Of a stretch of DNA of 50,352 nt, positions 31,643-40,192 are shown one piece after another. A program made the position numbers and the translations under genes. Origin of the DNA: Amycolatopsis alkalitolerans (GTDB taxonomy: Bacteria > Actinomycetota > Actinomycetes > Mycobacteriales > Pseudonocardiaceae); the NCBI RefSeq assembly GCF_006152065.1, contig NZ_VDFW01000043.1:1-50352 (forward strand), in the 5' to 3' direction. Within the stretch, counting starts at the first letter, position 1; each line of letters starts with the position of its first letter. The notes beneath the pieces are model-generated. The model was not told where the DNA came from. It made no database searches and saw nothing but the letters and a program-made list of their open reading frames with translations.

Positions 31643-32845
31643 ATGGCCGAATTCCTCATGCCCTCACTCGGCGCGGACATGGACGAGGGCACCGTGCTGG
31701 AGTGGCTGGTCAAACCCGGCGACACGGTGCGCCGCGGCGACGTGGTCGCGGTGGTCGACACCGCGAAGGCCGCGGTCGACGTCGAGTGCTTCGTCGGCGG
31801 CACGGTCGCGGAACTGCTTGTGCCGGAAGGCGAGAAGGTTCCCGTCGGCACCCCGCTGGCGCGCATCGACACCGGCGAACCGGCACCCGCCCGGCGCCCG
31901 CTCGCCTCGCCGCCGGTACGCACCTACGCCGCGCACGCCGGGGTCGACCTGACCGCCGTGCACGGCACGGGCCGGGGCGGCGCCATCACGCGCGCCGACG
32001 TCGAGCACGCCATCCCGCACAAGGCCGCGCCGAAACCCACCGGGCCGCGCGTGACGCCGTACGCGCGCAAGCTCGCCGAAGAGCTAGCGGTCGATCTCGC
32101 GACCATCGACGCCGATCCCGTCACGGCCGAGGACGTGCGCGCGGCCGCGAAGGCTCCGCAGCCAGCACCGGCCACGCGCGACCAGAGCGCGATGCGCCAG
32201 GCCATCGGCGCGCTGATGGCGCGCGCCAAGCGCGAAATCCCGCACTACTACCTGACGACCACGATCGACCTGCACGCGGCCACGGAATGGCTGCGCGAGC
32301 ACAACCGGGAAGTGCCCGTCGCCGACCGGCTCGTCCCGGCCGCGCTCCTGCTCAAGGCGACCGCGCTGGCGGCGAAACGCGTCCCCCAGCTCAACGGGCA
32401 CTGGGTGGACGGCGCCTTCCGGCCCGCCGACGCGGTCCATCTGGGCGTCGCGATCGCGCTGCGCGGCGGCGGTCTCGTCGCCCCGGCCATCGAGAACGCG
32501 GACACCCTGAGCACCGGGGAGCTGATGGCCCGGCTCCGCGACCTCGTCTCGCGGACCCGTTCGGGGCGGCTTCGCTCGTCGGAGCTGACCAGCGCGACCA
32601 TCACCGTCACCAGCCTCGGCGACCTCGGCGTCGAATCGGTGCACGGCGTCATCTACCCGCCCCAGGTCGCGCTCGCCGGGTTCGGCGCCGTCACCGAACG
32701 GCCCTGGGCGGTCGACGGGATGCTCGCCGTCCGGCCCGTCGTCGTCGCGACCCTGTCCGGCGACCACCGCGCCAGTGACGGCGCGACCGGTGCCCGCCTG
32801 CTCAACGCCGTCGACACCCTGCTGCAGCATCCGGAGGAGCTATGA
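31643..32845 (+). CDS. Dihydrolipoamide acyltransferase (E2) with lipoyl domain and two binding-domain-like segments
   Basis: A 400-residue E2. Residues 1-78 form a lipoyl domain with the modified Lys42 in DTAKAAVDVE. A peripheral-subunit-binding domain is at about 93-127 (RTYAAHAGVDLTAVHGTGRGGAITRADVEHA), and a second, degenerate copy at about 136-170 (TPYARKLAEELAVDLATI). The catalytic domain ends with SGDHRASDGATGARLLNA, giving His375 and Asp379 as active-site residues. It carries acyl groups from E1 to CoA or another acceptor. No E3 gene is in the window, so dihydrolipoamide dehydrogenase must come from elsewhere. Its stop overlaps the ACP start. Confidence 0.9.
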   Translation: MAEFLMPSLGADMDEGTVLEWLVKPGDTVRRGDVVAVVDTAKAAVDVECFVGGTVAELLVPEGEKVPVGTPLARIDTGEPAPARRPLASPPVRTYAAHAGVDLTAVHGTGRGGAITRADVEHAIPHKAAPKPTGPRVTPYARKLAEELAVDLATIDADPVTAEDVRAAAKAPQPAPATRDQSAMRQAIGALMARAKREIPHYYLTTTIDLHAATEWLREHNREVPVADRLVPAALLLKATALAAKRVPQLNGHWVDGAFRPADAVHLGVAIALRGGGLVAPAIENADTLSTGELMARLRDLVSRTRSGRLRSSELTSATITVTSLGDLGVESVHGVIYPPQVALAGFGAVTERPWAVDGMLAVRPVVVATLSGDHRASDGATGARLLNAVDTLLQHPEEL

Positions 32846-33087
32846 CGTCACCGAAACCGGCGATCTACGAGGCACTGCGCGGGTTCGCCACCGAGGCCGA
32901 ACTCGACGCCCTCTCGCCCGACGAGAACCTGCGCGAGGCGCTCGAGCTGGACTCACTCGACTTTCTGTCCTTTGTGGAACGGCTGTCCGCGGCGACCGGG
33001 CACCGCATCGAAGAGGACGACTACCGCCGGCTGGGCACGATGCGCTCCTGCGTCGAGTTCCTGACGGCGCTCGAGCGGCAGCACTGA
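32842..33087 (+). CDS. Stand-alone acyl carrier protein in an E1-E2 operon
   Basis: An 81-residue acidic protein with four-helix ACP pattern. The phosphopantetheine attachment site is Ser38 in LELDSLDFLSF, followed by helix III (EEDDYRRLGTMRSCVEFLTAL). It is translationally coupled to E2 (ATGA), which is unusual: ACPs belong to fatty acid, polyketide or peptide assembly. The arrangement suggests transfer of an acyl group between the E2 lipoyl arm or the acetyl-CoA synthetase and this carrier, but no sequence proves it. A 4'-phosphopantetheinyl transferase is not nearby. Confidence 0.87.
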   Translation: MTSPKPAIYEALRGFATEAELDALSPDENLREALELDSLDFLSFVERLSAATGHRIEEDDYRRLGTMRSCVEFLTALERQH

Positions 33088-33110
33088 AGAAATCCGAAAG
33101 GAAGCCGAAA

Positions 33111-34223
33111 ATGACCACACTGAGCATCATCAAGGCCGACACGGGCGGCTTCGTCGGCCATTCCAGCGTCCACCCGGACATGCTCGCTGCGGCGAGCGAA
33201 GCGCTGCGGGAGGCGATCGGGGACGGGTTGCTGATCGACGGGCACGCTTCGAGCTGCGGCGACGACATCTCGCTCATCATGACCCACGAGCACGGCCCCG
33301 ACGCCGAGCCCGTGCACTCCTTCGCCTGGCACCTGTTCGGCCAGACCACCACGATCGCCAAGCGGCTCGGCCTCTACGGCGCCGGGCAGGACCTGCTTTC
33401 GGACGCCTTCAGCGGGAACCTGCGCGGGATGGGTCCCGGCTACGCGGAGCTCGAGTTCACCGAGCGCCCGAGCGAACCGGTGATCTGCTTCCTGGCCGAC
33501 AAGACCGAGCCCGGCGCGTGGAACCTGCCGCTGTACAAGATGTTCGCCGACCCGTTCAACACCGCCGGCCTGGTCATCGACTCGAAGATGCACGCCGGGT
33601 TCTCGTTCGAGGTCTACGACCTGTACGAGGAGAAGCGGATCGTGTTCGACGCCCCGGCGCAGCTTTACGACCTGCTCATGTACATCGGCGCCCCGGCGCG
33701 CTACGTCGTCCACAGTGTCCACTCGAAGACGCTCGGCGAGCAGGCCGCCGCGACCTCGACGCAGCGGCTGTCGCTGATCGCCGGCAAGTACGTGGGCAAG
33801 GACGATCCGGTGATGATCGTGCGCGCGCAGTCCGGGCTGCCCGCCGTCGGTGAGGTCCTCGAACCGTTCGCGTTCCCGTACTCCGTCGCGGGCTGCATGC
33901 GCGGCTCGCACCACGCGCCGATCATGCCGGTGTCGATCGCCCAGGCCCATCCGGCCCGGTTCGACGGCCCGCCGCGCATCGTGGCACTCGGCTTCCAGAT
34001 CAAGGACGGGAAGCTCGTCGGGCCGCGCGACCTGTTCGACGACCCGTCGTTCGACCGCGCCCGCGCGCAGGCCAACGAGATGATGGACTACCTGCGCCGC
34101 CACGGCCCGTTCGAGCCGCACCGCCTCGCGCTGGAAGACCTCGAGTACACCACGATGCGCCAGCTCGAGGAGCGGCTCGCGGACCGCTGGGAAGCCATGG
34201 CGCCGGTCGCGGTGCGTCAGTGA
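33111..34223 (+). CDS. Archaeal-type fructose-1,6-bisphosphate aldolase/phosphatase (FBPA/P)
   Basis: A 370-residue protein of the class V, bifunctional family that both condenses triose phosphates and removes the 1-phosphate, driving gluconeogenesis one way. The start SIIKADTGGFVGHSSVHPDML, DGHASSCGDDISLIMTHEHG with metal-binding acids (43-60), HLFGQTTTIAKRLGLYGAGQDLLSDAFSGN and GKYVGKDDPVMIVR are family blocks. Y227 and K230 match the Tyr/Schiff-base Lys pair of the Sulfolobus enzyme. GAAAGGAAG precedes the ATG, 23 bp after the ACP stop. It converges on pncB with a 7-bp overlap. Confidence 0.9.
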   Translation: MTTLSIIKADTGGFVGHSSVHPDMLAAASEALREAIGDGLLIDGHASSCGDDISLIMTHEHGPDAEPVHSFAWHLFGQTTTIAKRLGLYGAGQDLLSDAFSGNLRGMGPGYAELEFTERPSEPVICFLADKTEPGAWNLPLYKMFADPFNTAGLVIDSKMHAGFSFEVYDLYEEKRIVFDAPAQLYDLLMYIGAPARYVVHSVHSKTLGEQAAATSTQRLSLIAGKYVGKDDPVMIVRAQSGLPAVGEVLEPFAFPYSVAGCMRGSHHAPIMPVSIAQAHPARFDGPPRIVALGFQIKDGKLVGPRDLFDDPSFDRARAQANEMMDYLRRHGPFEPHRLALEDLEYTTMRQLEERLADRWEAMAPVAVRQ

Positions 34224-35536
34224 CGCACCGGATGCGCGAGCCGGGTCCGCGCGGCCAGTCCGGTCAGTGCGGCGGAGAGCCGGACCTGCGTCCGGTCCGG
34301 CTCGCGCAGCCGCCGCGCCCCGGGAGGTAGCGCGGCGAGGTCGTGCTCCAGGCGTTCCCGGGCGTCGGCCGGCGTGTGCCGGCCCGGAACCCGCCGGCCC
34401 GCTCGCAGAACCGGTTCGAGCAGTGGCCGGTGCCCGGGTGGCGGTTCCTCGTCGCGCAGCGCCAGCACGTCGCCGTCGGCGCCCCGGTAGACCTGCTTGG
34501 CGCCGGGCAGGGTCGCCTTGCCCGGCGACAGTTTCATCACCGGACGCCCCGCGTACTCGACGAGTTTGTAGGCGCTGTCGAGGTAGGGCGCGTCCGCGGA
34601 CACACCGACCTTCGTGCCGACGCCGTAGGAGTCGATGGGCGCCCCGGCCGCGGTGAGCTCCGCGAGCGCGTACTCGTCGAGGCTGCCGCTGGCCATGATG
34701 CGCGCGCCGGTGAGACCGGCTTCGTCCAGCAGCACGCGGGCCCGGCGGGACAGCTCCAGCAGGTCGCCCGAATCCAGCCGGATGCCCACCCGTTCGGCCG
34801 GGAGCCCGGCGCGCCGGGCGACCTCGATGGCCTGTTCCACGCCCGCGATCGTGTCGTAGGTGTCGACGAGGAATACCGGCGCCACGGGAAAATCCTCGGC
34901 GAAGGCTTCGAAGGCCGAGCGCTCGTCGCCGAACGCCTGCACGTAGGAATGCGCCATCGTGCCGACCGGCCGCAGGCCGTAGCGCAGCGCCGACGCCACA
35001 TGGCTCGTCCCGGAGAACCCCGCGAGCGCGGTGAGGCGGGCCACGGTGAAGGCCGCGTCCGTGCCCTGGGTCCGGCGGGCGGCGAAGTCCACGAGGTCCG
35101 CTCCCCCGGCCGCCAGGCGGCAGCGGACCGCCTTGCTCGCGACCGTCGTGCCGAACGTGAGGAAGTTCAGCATCGCGGTCTCGATCAGCTGTGCCTGCGG
35201 GAGCGGAGCGGTGATCTCCAGGAGCGGCTCGTCCGCGTGCACCACCGTGCCCTCGGGCACGGCCCACGCTTCGCCGGTGAACCGCATGCCGGCCAGTTCG
35301 TCCACATCGGACTGTGGCAGGCCCACGACTTGGCGCAGGTAGGCCAGTTCCTCGTGGTCGAAGGCGAAACCGGCGAGGAAGTCCAGCGCCTCGGCCAGGC
35401 CGGCGGCGACGAGGAACCCGCGGTGCCGCGGGAGCCGGCGCGCGAACAGGCTGAAGACGGCCGGTTCGGTCATCCCGCGGCGCAGGTAGCTCGCGGCCAT
35501 CCGGATCTCGTACAGATCCGTGTGCAGCGCGGTCAC
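34217..35536 (-). CDS. pncB: Nicotinate phosphoribosyltransferase
   Basis: A 439-residue cytoplasmic enzyme that makes nicotinate mononucleotide from nicotinate and PRPP, the first step of NAD salvage. It carries TDLYEIRMAASYLRRGM at the N-terminus, FGTTVASKAVRCRLAAG, DTYDTIAGVEQAIEVA and the phosphate-binding LDSGDLLELSRRAR. GTG 35536 overlaps the upstream gene's stop (GTGA), indicating translational coupling. Relatives sit in the Streptomyces hypoxia island too. It probably supports NAD supply during anaerobic survival. Confidence 0.9.
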   Translation of the reverse strand: MTALHTDLYEIRMAASYLRRGMTEPAVFSLFARRLPRHRGFLVAAGLAEALDFLAGFAFDHEELAYLRQVVGLPQSDVDELAGMRFTGEAWAVPEGTVVHADEPLLEITAPLPQAQLIETAMLNFLTFGTTVASKAVRCRLAAGGADLVDFAARRTQGTDAAFTVARLTALAGFSGTSHVASALRYGLRPVGTMAHSYVQAFGDERSAFEAFAEDFPVAPVFLVDTYDTIAGVEQAIEVARRAGLPAERVGIRLDSGDLLELSRRARVLLDEAGLTGARIMASGSLDEYALAELTAAGAPIDSYGVGTKVGVSADAPYLDSAYKLVEYAGRPVMKLSPGKATLPGAKQVYRGADGDVLALRDEEPPPGHRPLLEPVLRAGRRVPGRHTPADARERLEHDLAALPPGARRLREPDRTQVRLSAALTGLAARTRLAHPVRH

Positions 35537-36015
35537 AGCTTGTACCCGATCCGCCGCAACAGCGCGCGGCGATCGGCTTCGTCGGCTTCGGTTTCGACCC
35601 CGGCCGGTGACGCGCCGTCCACGACACCGACGATGCCGCGGCCCAGCGCCGTCTCGGCGACGAGCACCTCGACCTCGTTCGCCGTGGCGCAGAAGATCCC
35701 GCACACCTCCGGCACTGCCCGCAGCGCGCCGAGCACGTTGACCGGGAAGCCCTCTCTGAGGAACACGACGAACGAGTGCCCGGCGCCGATCGCGAGCGCG
35801 TTGCGCACGGCCAGCTCGACCAGTTCGGGATCGTTGCCGGACCGGCGCACCAGGCGCGGGCCGGAGGCTTCGCAGAAGGCGAGGCCGAACTTGAGATGCG
35901 GGCTCGTCCCGGCGAGCGCTTCGTGCAGGTCCTCGACCGTCTTGATGAAATGCGCCTGCCCCAGCACGACGTTGAGCCCCTCCGGCCTGCGCACCGGTAC
36001 GGCGATGATCTCCAT
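35533..36015 (-). CDS. Adenosine-specific kinase family protein (PF04008)
   Basis: A 160-residue protein matching the Adenosine_kin family along its whole length: LNVVLGQAHFIKTVEDLHEAL, LKFGLAFCEASGPRLVRRSGNDPELVELAVRNALAIGAGHSFVVFL and VCGIFCATANEVEVLVAETALGRGIVGVVDG. The family was first described from archaea as binding adenosine or AMP; the reaction is not firmly settled. Coupling to pncB by GTGA suggests a shared task in adenine nucleotide or NAD turnover. It follows the Rv1733c-like gene after 13 bp. Confidence 0.88.
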   Translation of the reverse strand: MEIIAVPVRRPEGLNVVLGQAHFIKTVEDLHEALAGTSPHLKFGLAFCEASGPRLVRRSGNDPELVELAVRNALAIGAGHSFVVFLREGFPVNVLGALRAVPEVCGIFCATANEVEVLVAETALGRGIVGVVDGASPAGVETEADEADRRALLRRIGYKL

Positions 36016-36028
36016 CCGCCCTCCCCGC

Positions 36029-36619
36029 TCAGTACCGGCTCGAGTCGCGGCCGAACCGTTCCCATTCGCGGGCCAGGCTCGCCTGGCGCAGCCGGCCGAA
36101 GACCAGGCGGGCCCCGGTGATCAGCATTGCCGCCGCGACGGCGGCCACGAACGCGACCAGCGCGCCCGCCGCGGTCGCGATACCGGCCGCGTCAGCGGGC
36201 GAGACCGGCCTCGCGGTCAGGCCACCGGCGGCGTCCAGCCAGACCGGCACGGCCGTCCCGGCCGCGGTCCCCGGCTCGACGGCCGTGGTCCCGGTCCGTG
36301 CTTCGCCACCGGGCAGCGTCCAGCGGACGGTGACCTGCTCAAGCTGAAAGGTCACCACATCGCCCGCCACCGCCGCGGCGGGCGGCGCCTCGTCGACGGT
36401 GACCGCGGTCGCCTGATGCCGGACGTCGGACTGGCGTTCGCCGAGCAGAACCTGTGCGTTGTAGACAGTCGAACCGACCAGCGCCGCGACCGGCAGCGCC
36501 AGCACGCTCAGCACGATCGCGACCGCGAGGAACCTCGCCTCGATCCGCTCCCAGCGGCCCGCGAGCGGGCTGTTCCCCGCCCGCAGGAGCCGCCACTCGC
36601 GCTTCAGCCAGGTAGTCAT
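36029..36619 (-). CDS. Rv1733c-like membrane protein
   Basis: A 196-residue protein with two membrane helices (about 29-52 and 146-168) and an intervening, mostly external domain of about 90 residues. The order of a short basic N-terminus, one helix, an extracytoplasmic domain and a second helix, with the sequence WERIEARFLAVA and REWERFGRDSSRY at the ends, matches Rv1733c, a DosR regulon protein of unknown role. The ATG overlaps the flavodoxin stop. No catalytic motif is visible. Confidence 0.75.
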   Translation of the reverse strand: MTTWLKREWRLLRAGNSPLAGRWERIEARFLAVAIVLSVLALPVAALVGSTVYNAQVLLGERQSDVRHQATAVTVDEAPPAAAVAGDVVTFQLEQVTVRWTLPGGEARTGTTAVEPGTAAGTAVPVWLDAAGGLTARPVSPADAAGIATAAGALVAFVAAVAAAMLITGARLVFGRLRQASLAREWERFGRDSSRY

Positions 36620-37173
36620 CGCCGGCTCGCCAGTGCGGGGGACGCGAGCGGCGGGGACATCTCCTGCGCCGCCCGCAAGGTCGTCGCGATGGTGTAGGCC
36701 CAGTTGCGGATCTCCAGCCAGTTCCGGTAGTCGCCCGTGCCGACCTGCAGGGAGACCGCCGCGGCGCGCTCGTCGGTCGCCAGGCGCGGCCAGTCCACCC
36801 GGCCCACGAACGTCCGGTGCTCATACGCCCGGGTCCGGCCGCGCACCTCGCCCAGTTCCGCCGGGTCCTGCACGACCGCGAGCGGGGAACCGACCGCGCC
36901 GACGGAGAACAGCCAGACCGGCATCAGCGCGAGATCGTCTCCGGCCTGATCGACCAGTTGCCGGGCCGATTCCACCCACCGCCGCTCGTACACGGCGCTG
37001 CCGAGCACGGCCGCGTCGTAGCCGCGCACCGTGCTGACGGTTTCCGCCCGGCACACGCTGACGCCCGCCGGTTCGCCGAGCAGGCCGAGCGCCTCGCCGA
37101 GCCGGAACCCGATCTCCTCCGCGATCTCGAACGTCGCGCCATGTCTGCTGGCGGCGCATACCAGGACCTTCAT
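36616..37173 (-). CDS. Flavodoxin-domain protein
   Basis: A 185-residue protein with a flavodoxin-like FMN-binding N-terminus (MKVLVCAASRHGATFEIAEEIGFRL) and the second-loop segment YDAAVLGSAVYERRWVESARQLV. It may carry electrons or act like HemG-type protoporphyrinogen oxidase, but the C-terminal half does not settle this. ATG 37173 is preferred over an upstream start 21 bases away because homology begins at MKVLV. It is the first gene of a four-gene operon (to pncB). A near-perfect DosR-like box lies 89 bp upstream. Confidence 0.82.
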   Translation of the reverse strand: MKVLVCAASRHGATFEIAEEIGFRLGEALGLLGEPAGVSVCRAETVSTVRGYDAAVLGSAVYERRWVESARQLVDQAGDDLALMPVWLFSVGAVGSPLAVVQDPAELGEVRGRTRAYEHRTFVGRVDWPRLATDERAAAVSLQVGTGDYRNWLEIRNWAYTIATTLRAAQEMSPPLASPALASRR

Positions 37174-37261
37174 CCGTGTTTCACCTCGCCTCACCCGGAA
37201 AACTACGGCCAGCCTCGCCTGGCGCCCGGCCCGCGCGGGAGGGCACGGTGGCCTCGCTTCG

Positions 37262-37275
37262 GGGACTTTGGCCCC
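37262..37275. promoter_or_regulatory. DosR-like box 4 (strongest match, before the flavodoxin-pncB operon)
   Basis: GGGACT-TT-GGCCCC is the best match in the window to the mycobacterial core GGGACT-NN-AGTCCC, differing only at the first two positions of the right half and ending in CCCC. It sits between the dienelactone hydrolase stop (37282) and the flavodoxin start (37173), about 89 bp upstream of that start, as expected for an activator site. Confidence 0.75.
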
Positions 37276-37281
37276 TGCCTG

Positions 37282-37992
37282 TCAGCCCTGGCCGAGATGG
37301 GTGTGGAAGAAGGCCGCGATCCGGTGGCGGGCGTCACGGGCGGACACGTCGTGGTAACCGATCCGGGCGACGCGCATCAGCTTCGACATCAGGTCATGGT
37401 GGTCGTTGAGGAACGCGTGCCCGGCGTCGGGATATTCGACGATGTCGTGGTCCACGCCCGCCGCCGTGAGCGCCGTCTCCAGCCGGGCGGCGGCCCCGCG
37501 CGCTCCGGGTGTGTGGTCCTTGGCACCGAAGCTGCCCACGATCGGGCAGGCCCCTCGCAGCAGGCTCCCCGCGTCGCCGGGCACGGTCCCGTAGTTCACG
37601 CTCGCGGCGGAGTAGCCGTGGCCGGGCGCGAGCAGCAAGGCGAAGCCGCCGCCCATGCAGTACCCGATGACGCCGATCTTCCCGCTGCAGTCGGTGCGGG
37701 CGAGCAGGAACTCTCGCGCCGCTTCGAGATCATCGAACGCGGGCCCGCGCCGGGCGCGGGCATCGCGGATGAACGCGCGCAGGCACCTGACCGGCCGTCC
37801 GCCACGGAACAGATCCGGTGCCAGCGCGAGAAAACCGGCCGAAGCCAGCCACTCCGCCTGATGCCGCAGGTCCTCGCTCATCCCGGCCGCATCGTGAACC
37901 ACCACGACGCCCGGCCACGGCCCGGCCCCTTCCGGCGCGGCGAGGTAACCGGGCAGCGGGCCGCCGGCGGCCGGGATCGTCACGTCCGTCAT
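37282..37992 (-). CDS. Dienelactone hydrolase family protein
   Basis: A 236-residue alpha/beta hydrolase of the DLH type. The catalytic triad is C112 (in GYCMGGG), D159 (FGAKDH) and H192 (DAGHAF), placed as in carboxymethylenebutenolidase. It would hydrolyse a lactone or ester in the cytoplasm. ATG 37992 has GGAGGG nine bases upstream, which fixes the start. It is 28 bp downstream of the cupin gene on the same strand and probably co-transcribed with it. No ring-cleavage enzymes are adjacent, so the substrate is unlikely to be a classical dienelactone. Confidence 0.88.
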   Translation of the reverse strand: MTDVTIPAAGGPLPGYLAAPEGAGPWPGVVVVHDAAGMSEDLRHQAEWLASAGFLALAPDLFRGGRPVRCLRAFIRDARARRGPAFDDLEAAREFLLARTDCSGKIGVIGYCMGGGFALLLAPGHGYSAASVNYGTVPGDAGSLLRGACPIVGSFGAKDHTPGARGAAARLETALTAAGVDHDIVEYPDAGHAFLNDHHDLMSKLMRVARIGYHDVSARDARHRIAAFFHTHLGQG

Positions 37993-38020
37993 CCAGGCAA
38001 CCCTCCGGCAACTGAGGGGA

Positions 38021-38350
38021 TCATCGCAGCGCCACGGTGAGCAGCACGGCGGCATCGGTCAGCGCGTCGAGCCCGTGCCGTTGCGGTGGCAGCGACAGCA
38101 GTTCGCCGGTCTCCAGGATCCACTCGCGGTCATCGGTGTGCACGCGCACCCGGCCGGTGAGCACCTGCAGGGTCGCGGCCGCCGGGGCGTCGTGGTCGGC
38201 GACCGCGGCGCCGGACGCCAGCGCGATGACCGTGGCCCGCAGCGACGTGCCCGAGGCGATCGTCCGCGCGGCGCGCTGGGAATGGTGACCTCGCGCCTGC
38301 TCCAGCAGTTCGGCGACAAGTGCCTCGAGCCGCACTCCGGTATCCGTCAC
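38021..38350 (-). CDS. Small cupin-domain protein
   Basis: A 109-residue single cupin. The two motifs are represented by [25 protein letters not shown] and [30 protein letters not shown]; the metal-binding histidines are incomplete. The N-terminal segment ([23 protein letters not shown]) is helical. GTG 38350 with GGGAGC about nine bases upstream is chosen. It may bind a small ligand or sense redox state. Box 5 lies 21 bp upstream of the start. Confidence 0.75.
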   Translation of the reverse strand: MTDTGVRLEALVAELLEQARGHHSQRAARTIASGTSLRATVIALASGAAVADHDAPAAATLQVLTGRVRVHTDDREWILETGELLSLPPQRHGLDALTDAAVLLTVALR

Positions 38351-38370
38351 GGCACACGCTCCCGGTTCTG

Positions 38371-38384
38371 AGGTCCTTCGCCCC
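38371..38384. promoter_or_regulatory. DosR-like box 5 (cupin / SRPBCC gap)
   Basis: AGGTCC-TT-CGCCCC lies in the 71-bp gap between divergent starts, 21 bp from the cupin start and 38 bp from the SRPBCC start. It is similar to box 3 and weaker than box 4. Confidence 0.45.
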
Positions 38385-38421
38385 TTGGCGAAACCGTGCC
38401 CGCCGCCGAGCATCGGGCACC

Positions 38422-38868
38422 ATGTGGCAGATCGAAGATGAGATCGTGATCGCGCGCCCCGTCGGGGAGGTTTTCGACTTCGTGGCCGACGAGACCAACG
38501 AACCCGCCTACAACCCCGGCATGGTCCGCGCGGAGAAGGTGACCGCGGGGCCGCTCGGCGTGGGCACCCGGTTCGTCACCACCATGAAAACGTGGGGCCG
38601 TCCGCTGCGCGGGCAGGTCGAGTACACCGCTTTCGACCGGCCCGCCCGGCTCTCCTCGGTGACGCAGATGGCGAACACCGAGATCACCGGCACACTGACG
38701 TTCCAGCCCGTGCCGGCGGGCACCCGGCTCCACTGGTCCTGGCAGCTGCGGCCACACGGCGCCGCGAAACTGCTCGCGCTGGCGCTGCGGCCGGTGGGTG
38801 CCCGGCAGGAGAAGACCAACTGGCGCAGGCTGAAACACCACCTGGAAACCGCGCCGCCGCGGCGCTGA
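38422..38868 (+). CDS. SRPBCC (START/polyketide-cyclase-like) family protein
   Basis: A 148-residue hydrophobic-pocket protein. It starts MWQIEDEIVIARPVGEVFDFVADETNEPAYNPGMV, the common SRPBCC opening, and continues with TRFVTTMKTWGRPLRGQVEYTAFDRPARLSS. The fold carries lipids, sterols or polyketides or acts as a cyclase or toxin; none is specified. It is divergent from the cupin gene and ends 8 bp from narI, which is convergent. Confidence 0.85.
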   Translation: MWQIEDEIVIARPVGEVFDFVADETNEPAYNPGMVRAEKVTAGPLGVGTRFVTTMKTWGRPLRGQVEYTAFDRPARLSSVTQMANTEITGTLTFQPVPAGTRLHWSWQLRPHGAAKLLALALRPVGARQEKTNWRRLKHHLETAPPRR

Positions 38869-38876
38869 CCGGCCCG

Positions 38877-39605
38877 TCACGGCACCTTCTCCCATCCCCT
38901 CCGCGGCGCGCGGGCGCCGAGCCGGGCGTCCCGGCTGCGGTAGACGATGTAGGGCCGCGTCAGGTAGCCCAGCGGCATCGAGAACACGTGGACCAGCCGG
39001 CTGAACGGCCAGAACGCGAACAGCACCCACGCGGCGATCACGTGCGCCCGGAACCCCCACGGCGCCTGCTTGATCAGCGCGGTCTCGGGATGCAGGTAGA
39101 AGACCGAGCGGAACCACGGCGCGACGGTTTCGCGGTAGTCGTGCGGATGACCGGTGACGTTGCCGAGCACCGTCGTGCCCAGCCCCAGCAGGATCGTGCC
39201 GATCAGCAGCACGTACATGACCTTGTCGTTGCGGGTGGTCGCCGAGAACACCGGGCCGACGGTGCGGCGCCGGTAGATCAGGATCGCCGCCCCGCCGAGC
39301 GTGCACACGCCCGCGACGGTGCCGAGCGTGAACGCGCCGGCGTGGTAGGCGGTTTCGCTGATCCCGAGCGCCTCGGTCCAGTTTTCGGGAATCAGCAGCC
39401 CCACGACGTGGCCGAGCACGACGAACAGAACGCCGAAGTGGAACAGCGGGCTGCCCAGCCGCAGCAGCCGCCGCTCGTACAGCTGCGAGGACCGGGTGGT
39501 CCAGCCGAACTTGTCGTAGCGGTAGCGCCAGTAGTGGCCCACCACGAAGATCGCGATCGACACGTACGGGATCGCGATCCACAGCAGAGCGTCCAGCACA
39601 CTCAT
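38877..39605 (-). CDS. narI: Respiratory nitrate reductase gamma subunit, cytochrome b
   Basis: A 242-residue membrane cytochrome with five helices that oxidises menaquinol and passes electrons to NarH. Haem-ligand histidines lie in SPLFHFGVLFVVLGHVVGL and near the C-terminal end (GFRAHVIAAWVLFAFWPFSRLVHVFS). ATG 39605 overlaps the narJ stop (ATGA). It is the last gene of the operon narK-hemerythrin-narGHJI. Confidence 0.93.
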   Translation of the reverse strand: MSVLDALLWIAIPYVSIAIFVVGHYWRYRYDKFGWTTRSSQLYERRLLRLGSPLFHFGVLFVVLGHVVGLLIPENWTEALGISETAYHAGAFTLGTVAGVCTLGGAAILIYRRRTVGPVFSATTRNDKVMYVLLIGTILLGLGTTVLGNVTGHPHDYRETVAPWFRSVFYLHPETALIKQAPWGFRAHVIAAWVLFAFWPFSRLVHVFSMPLGYLTRPYIVYRSRDARLGARAPRRGWEKVP

Positions 39606-40192
39606 ACGACGCCTCCGAAAGGTTCAAGCCCGACTTCTTCCTCCGGCGGCCCCTGCGCGACCAGCCGCGCGACCGCGTCATGGTCGCGGCCGCGCAGGGG
39701 CGGCAGGGTCGCCGAGACAGAGTCGAGCACCGGCGCCCACGGCGAGCCGGTCTCGCGCAGCCCCAGGCGAAGCAGTTCGAGTCCCGCGCGGTGCTCGGTG
39801 AGCAGCCGCGTCCCGGCCTCCGGAGCGCCCGCGGCGAATTCCAGCACGACCGCGAGGTGGTCGGGCAGTTCGGACTCGGCCAGCTCGAGCCCGGCCGCAC
39901 GGTAGGCGTGGGTGAAGCGCAGCAGCGCCATCCCGCGTTTGCGGGTGTCGCCGTAGCTGTAGTAGGTCAGGTACAGGCTGCCGAGCTTCCGGTGGTCGAA
40001 GGTCGCCACGTAGTCTTCGGCCAATATGGACAGTGGCGTCGCGGCACAGTGGTCCAAAAAGGACACGAGTGGCGCGCCGACGGGTTCGGGCAGGCCGCGG
40101 GCGACCTCCCGCAGCAGCGGCATCCGCTCGGGCAGCGCCGGGGCCGGGTAATCCAGCAGCAGGGACTGCGCCTGCCACGCGGTCGCGTTCAT
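39602..40192 (-). CDS. narJ: Nitrate reductase molybdenum cofactor assembly chaperone
   Basis: A 196-residue TorD-family chaperone needed to insert the molybdenum cofactor into NarG and dock the apoenzyme to NarI. The sequence ATPLSILAEDYVATFDHRKLGSLYLTYYSYGDTRKRGMALLRF is the NarJ core. It overlaps the narH stop at its start and the narI start at its end by four bases each. The C-terminus ends early and acidic (PPEEEVGLEPFGGVV), as usual for actinobacterial NarJ. Confidence 0.92.
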   Translation of the reverse strand: MNATAWQAQSLLLDYPAPALPERMPLLREVARGLPEPVGAPLVSFLDHCAATPLSILAEDYVATFDHRKLGSLYLTYYSYGDTRKRGMALLRFTHAYRAAGLELAESELPDHLAVVLEFAAGAPEAGTRLLTEHRAGLELLRLGLRETGSPWAPVLDSVSATLPPLRGRDHDAVARLVAQGPPEEEVGLEPFGGVV

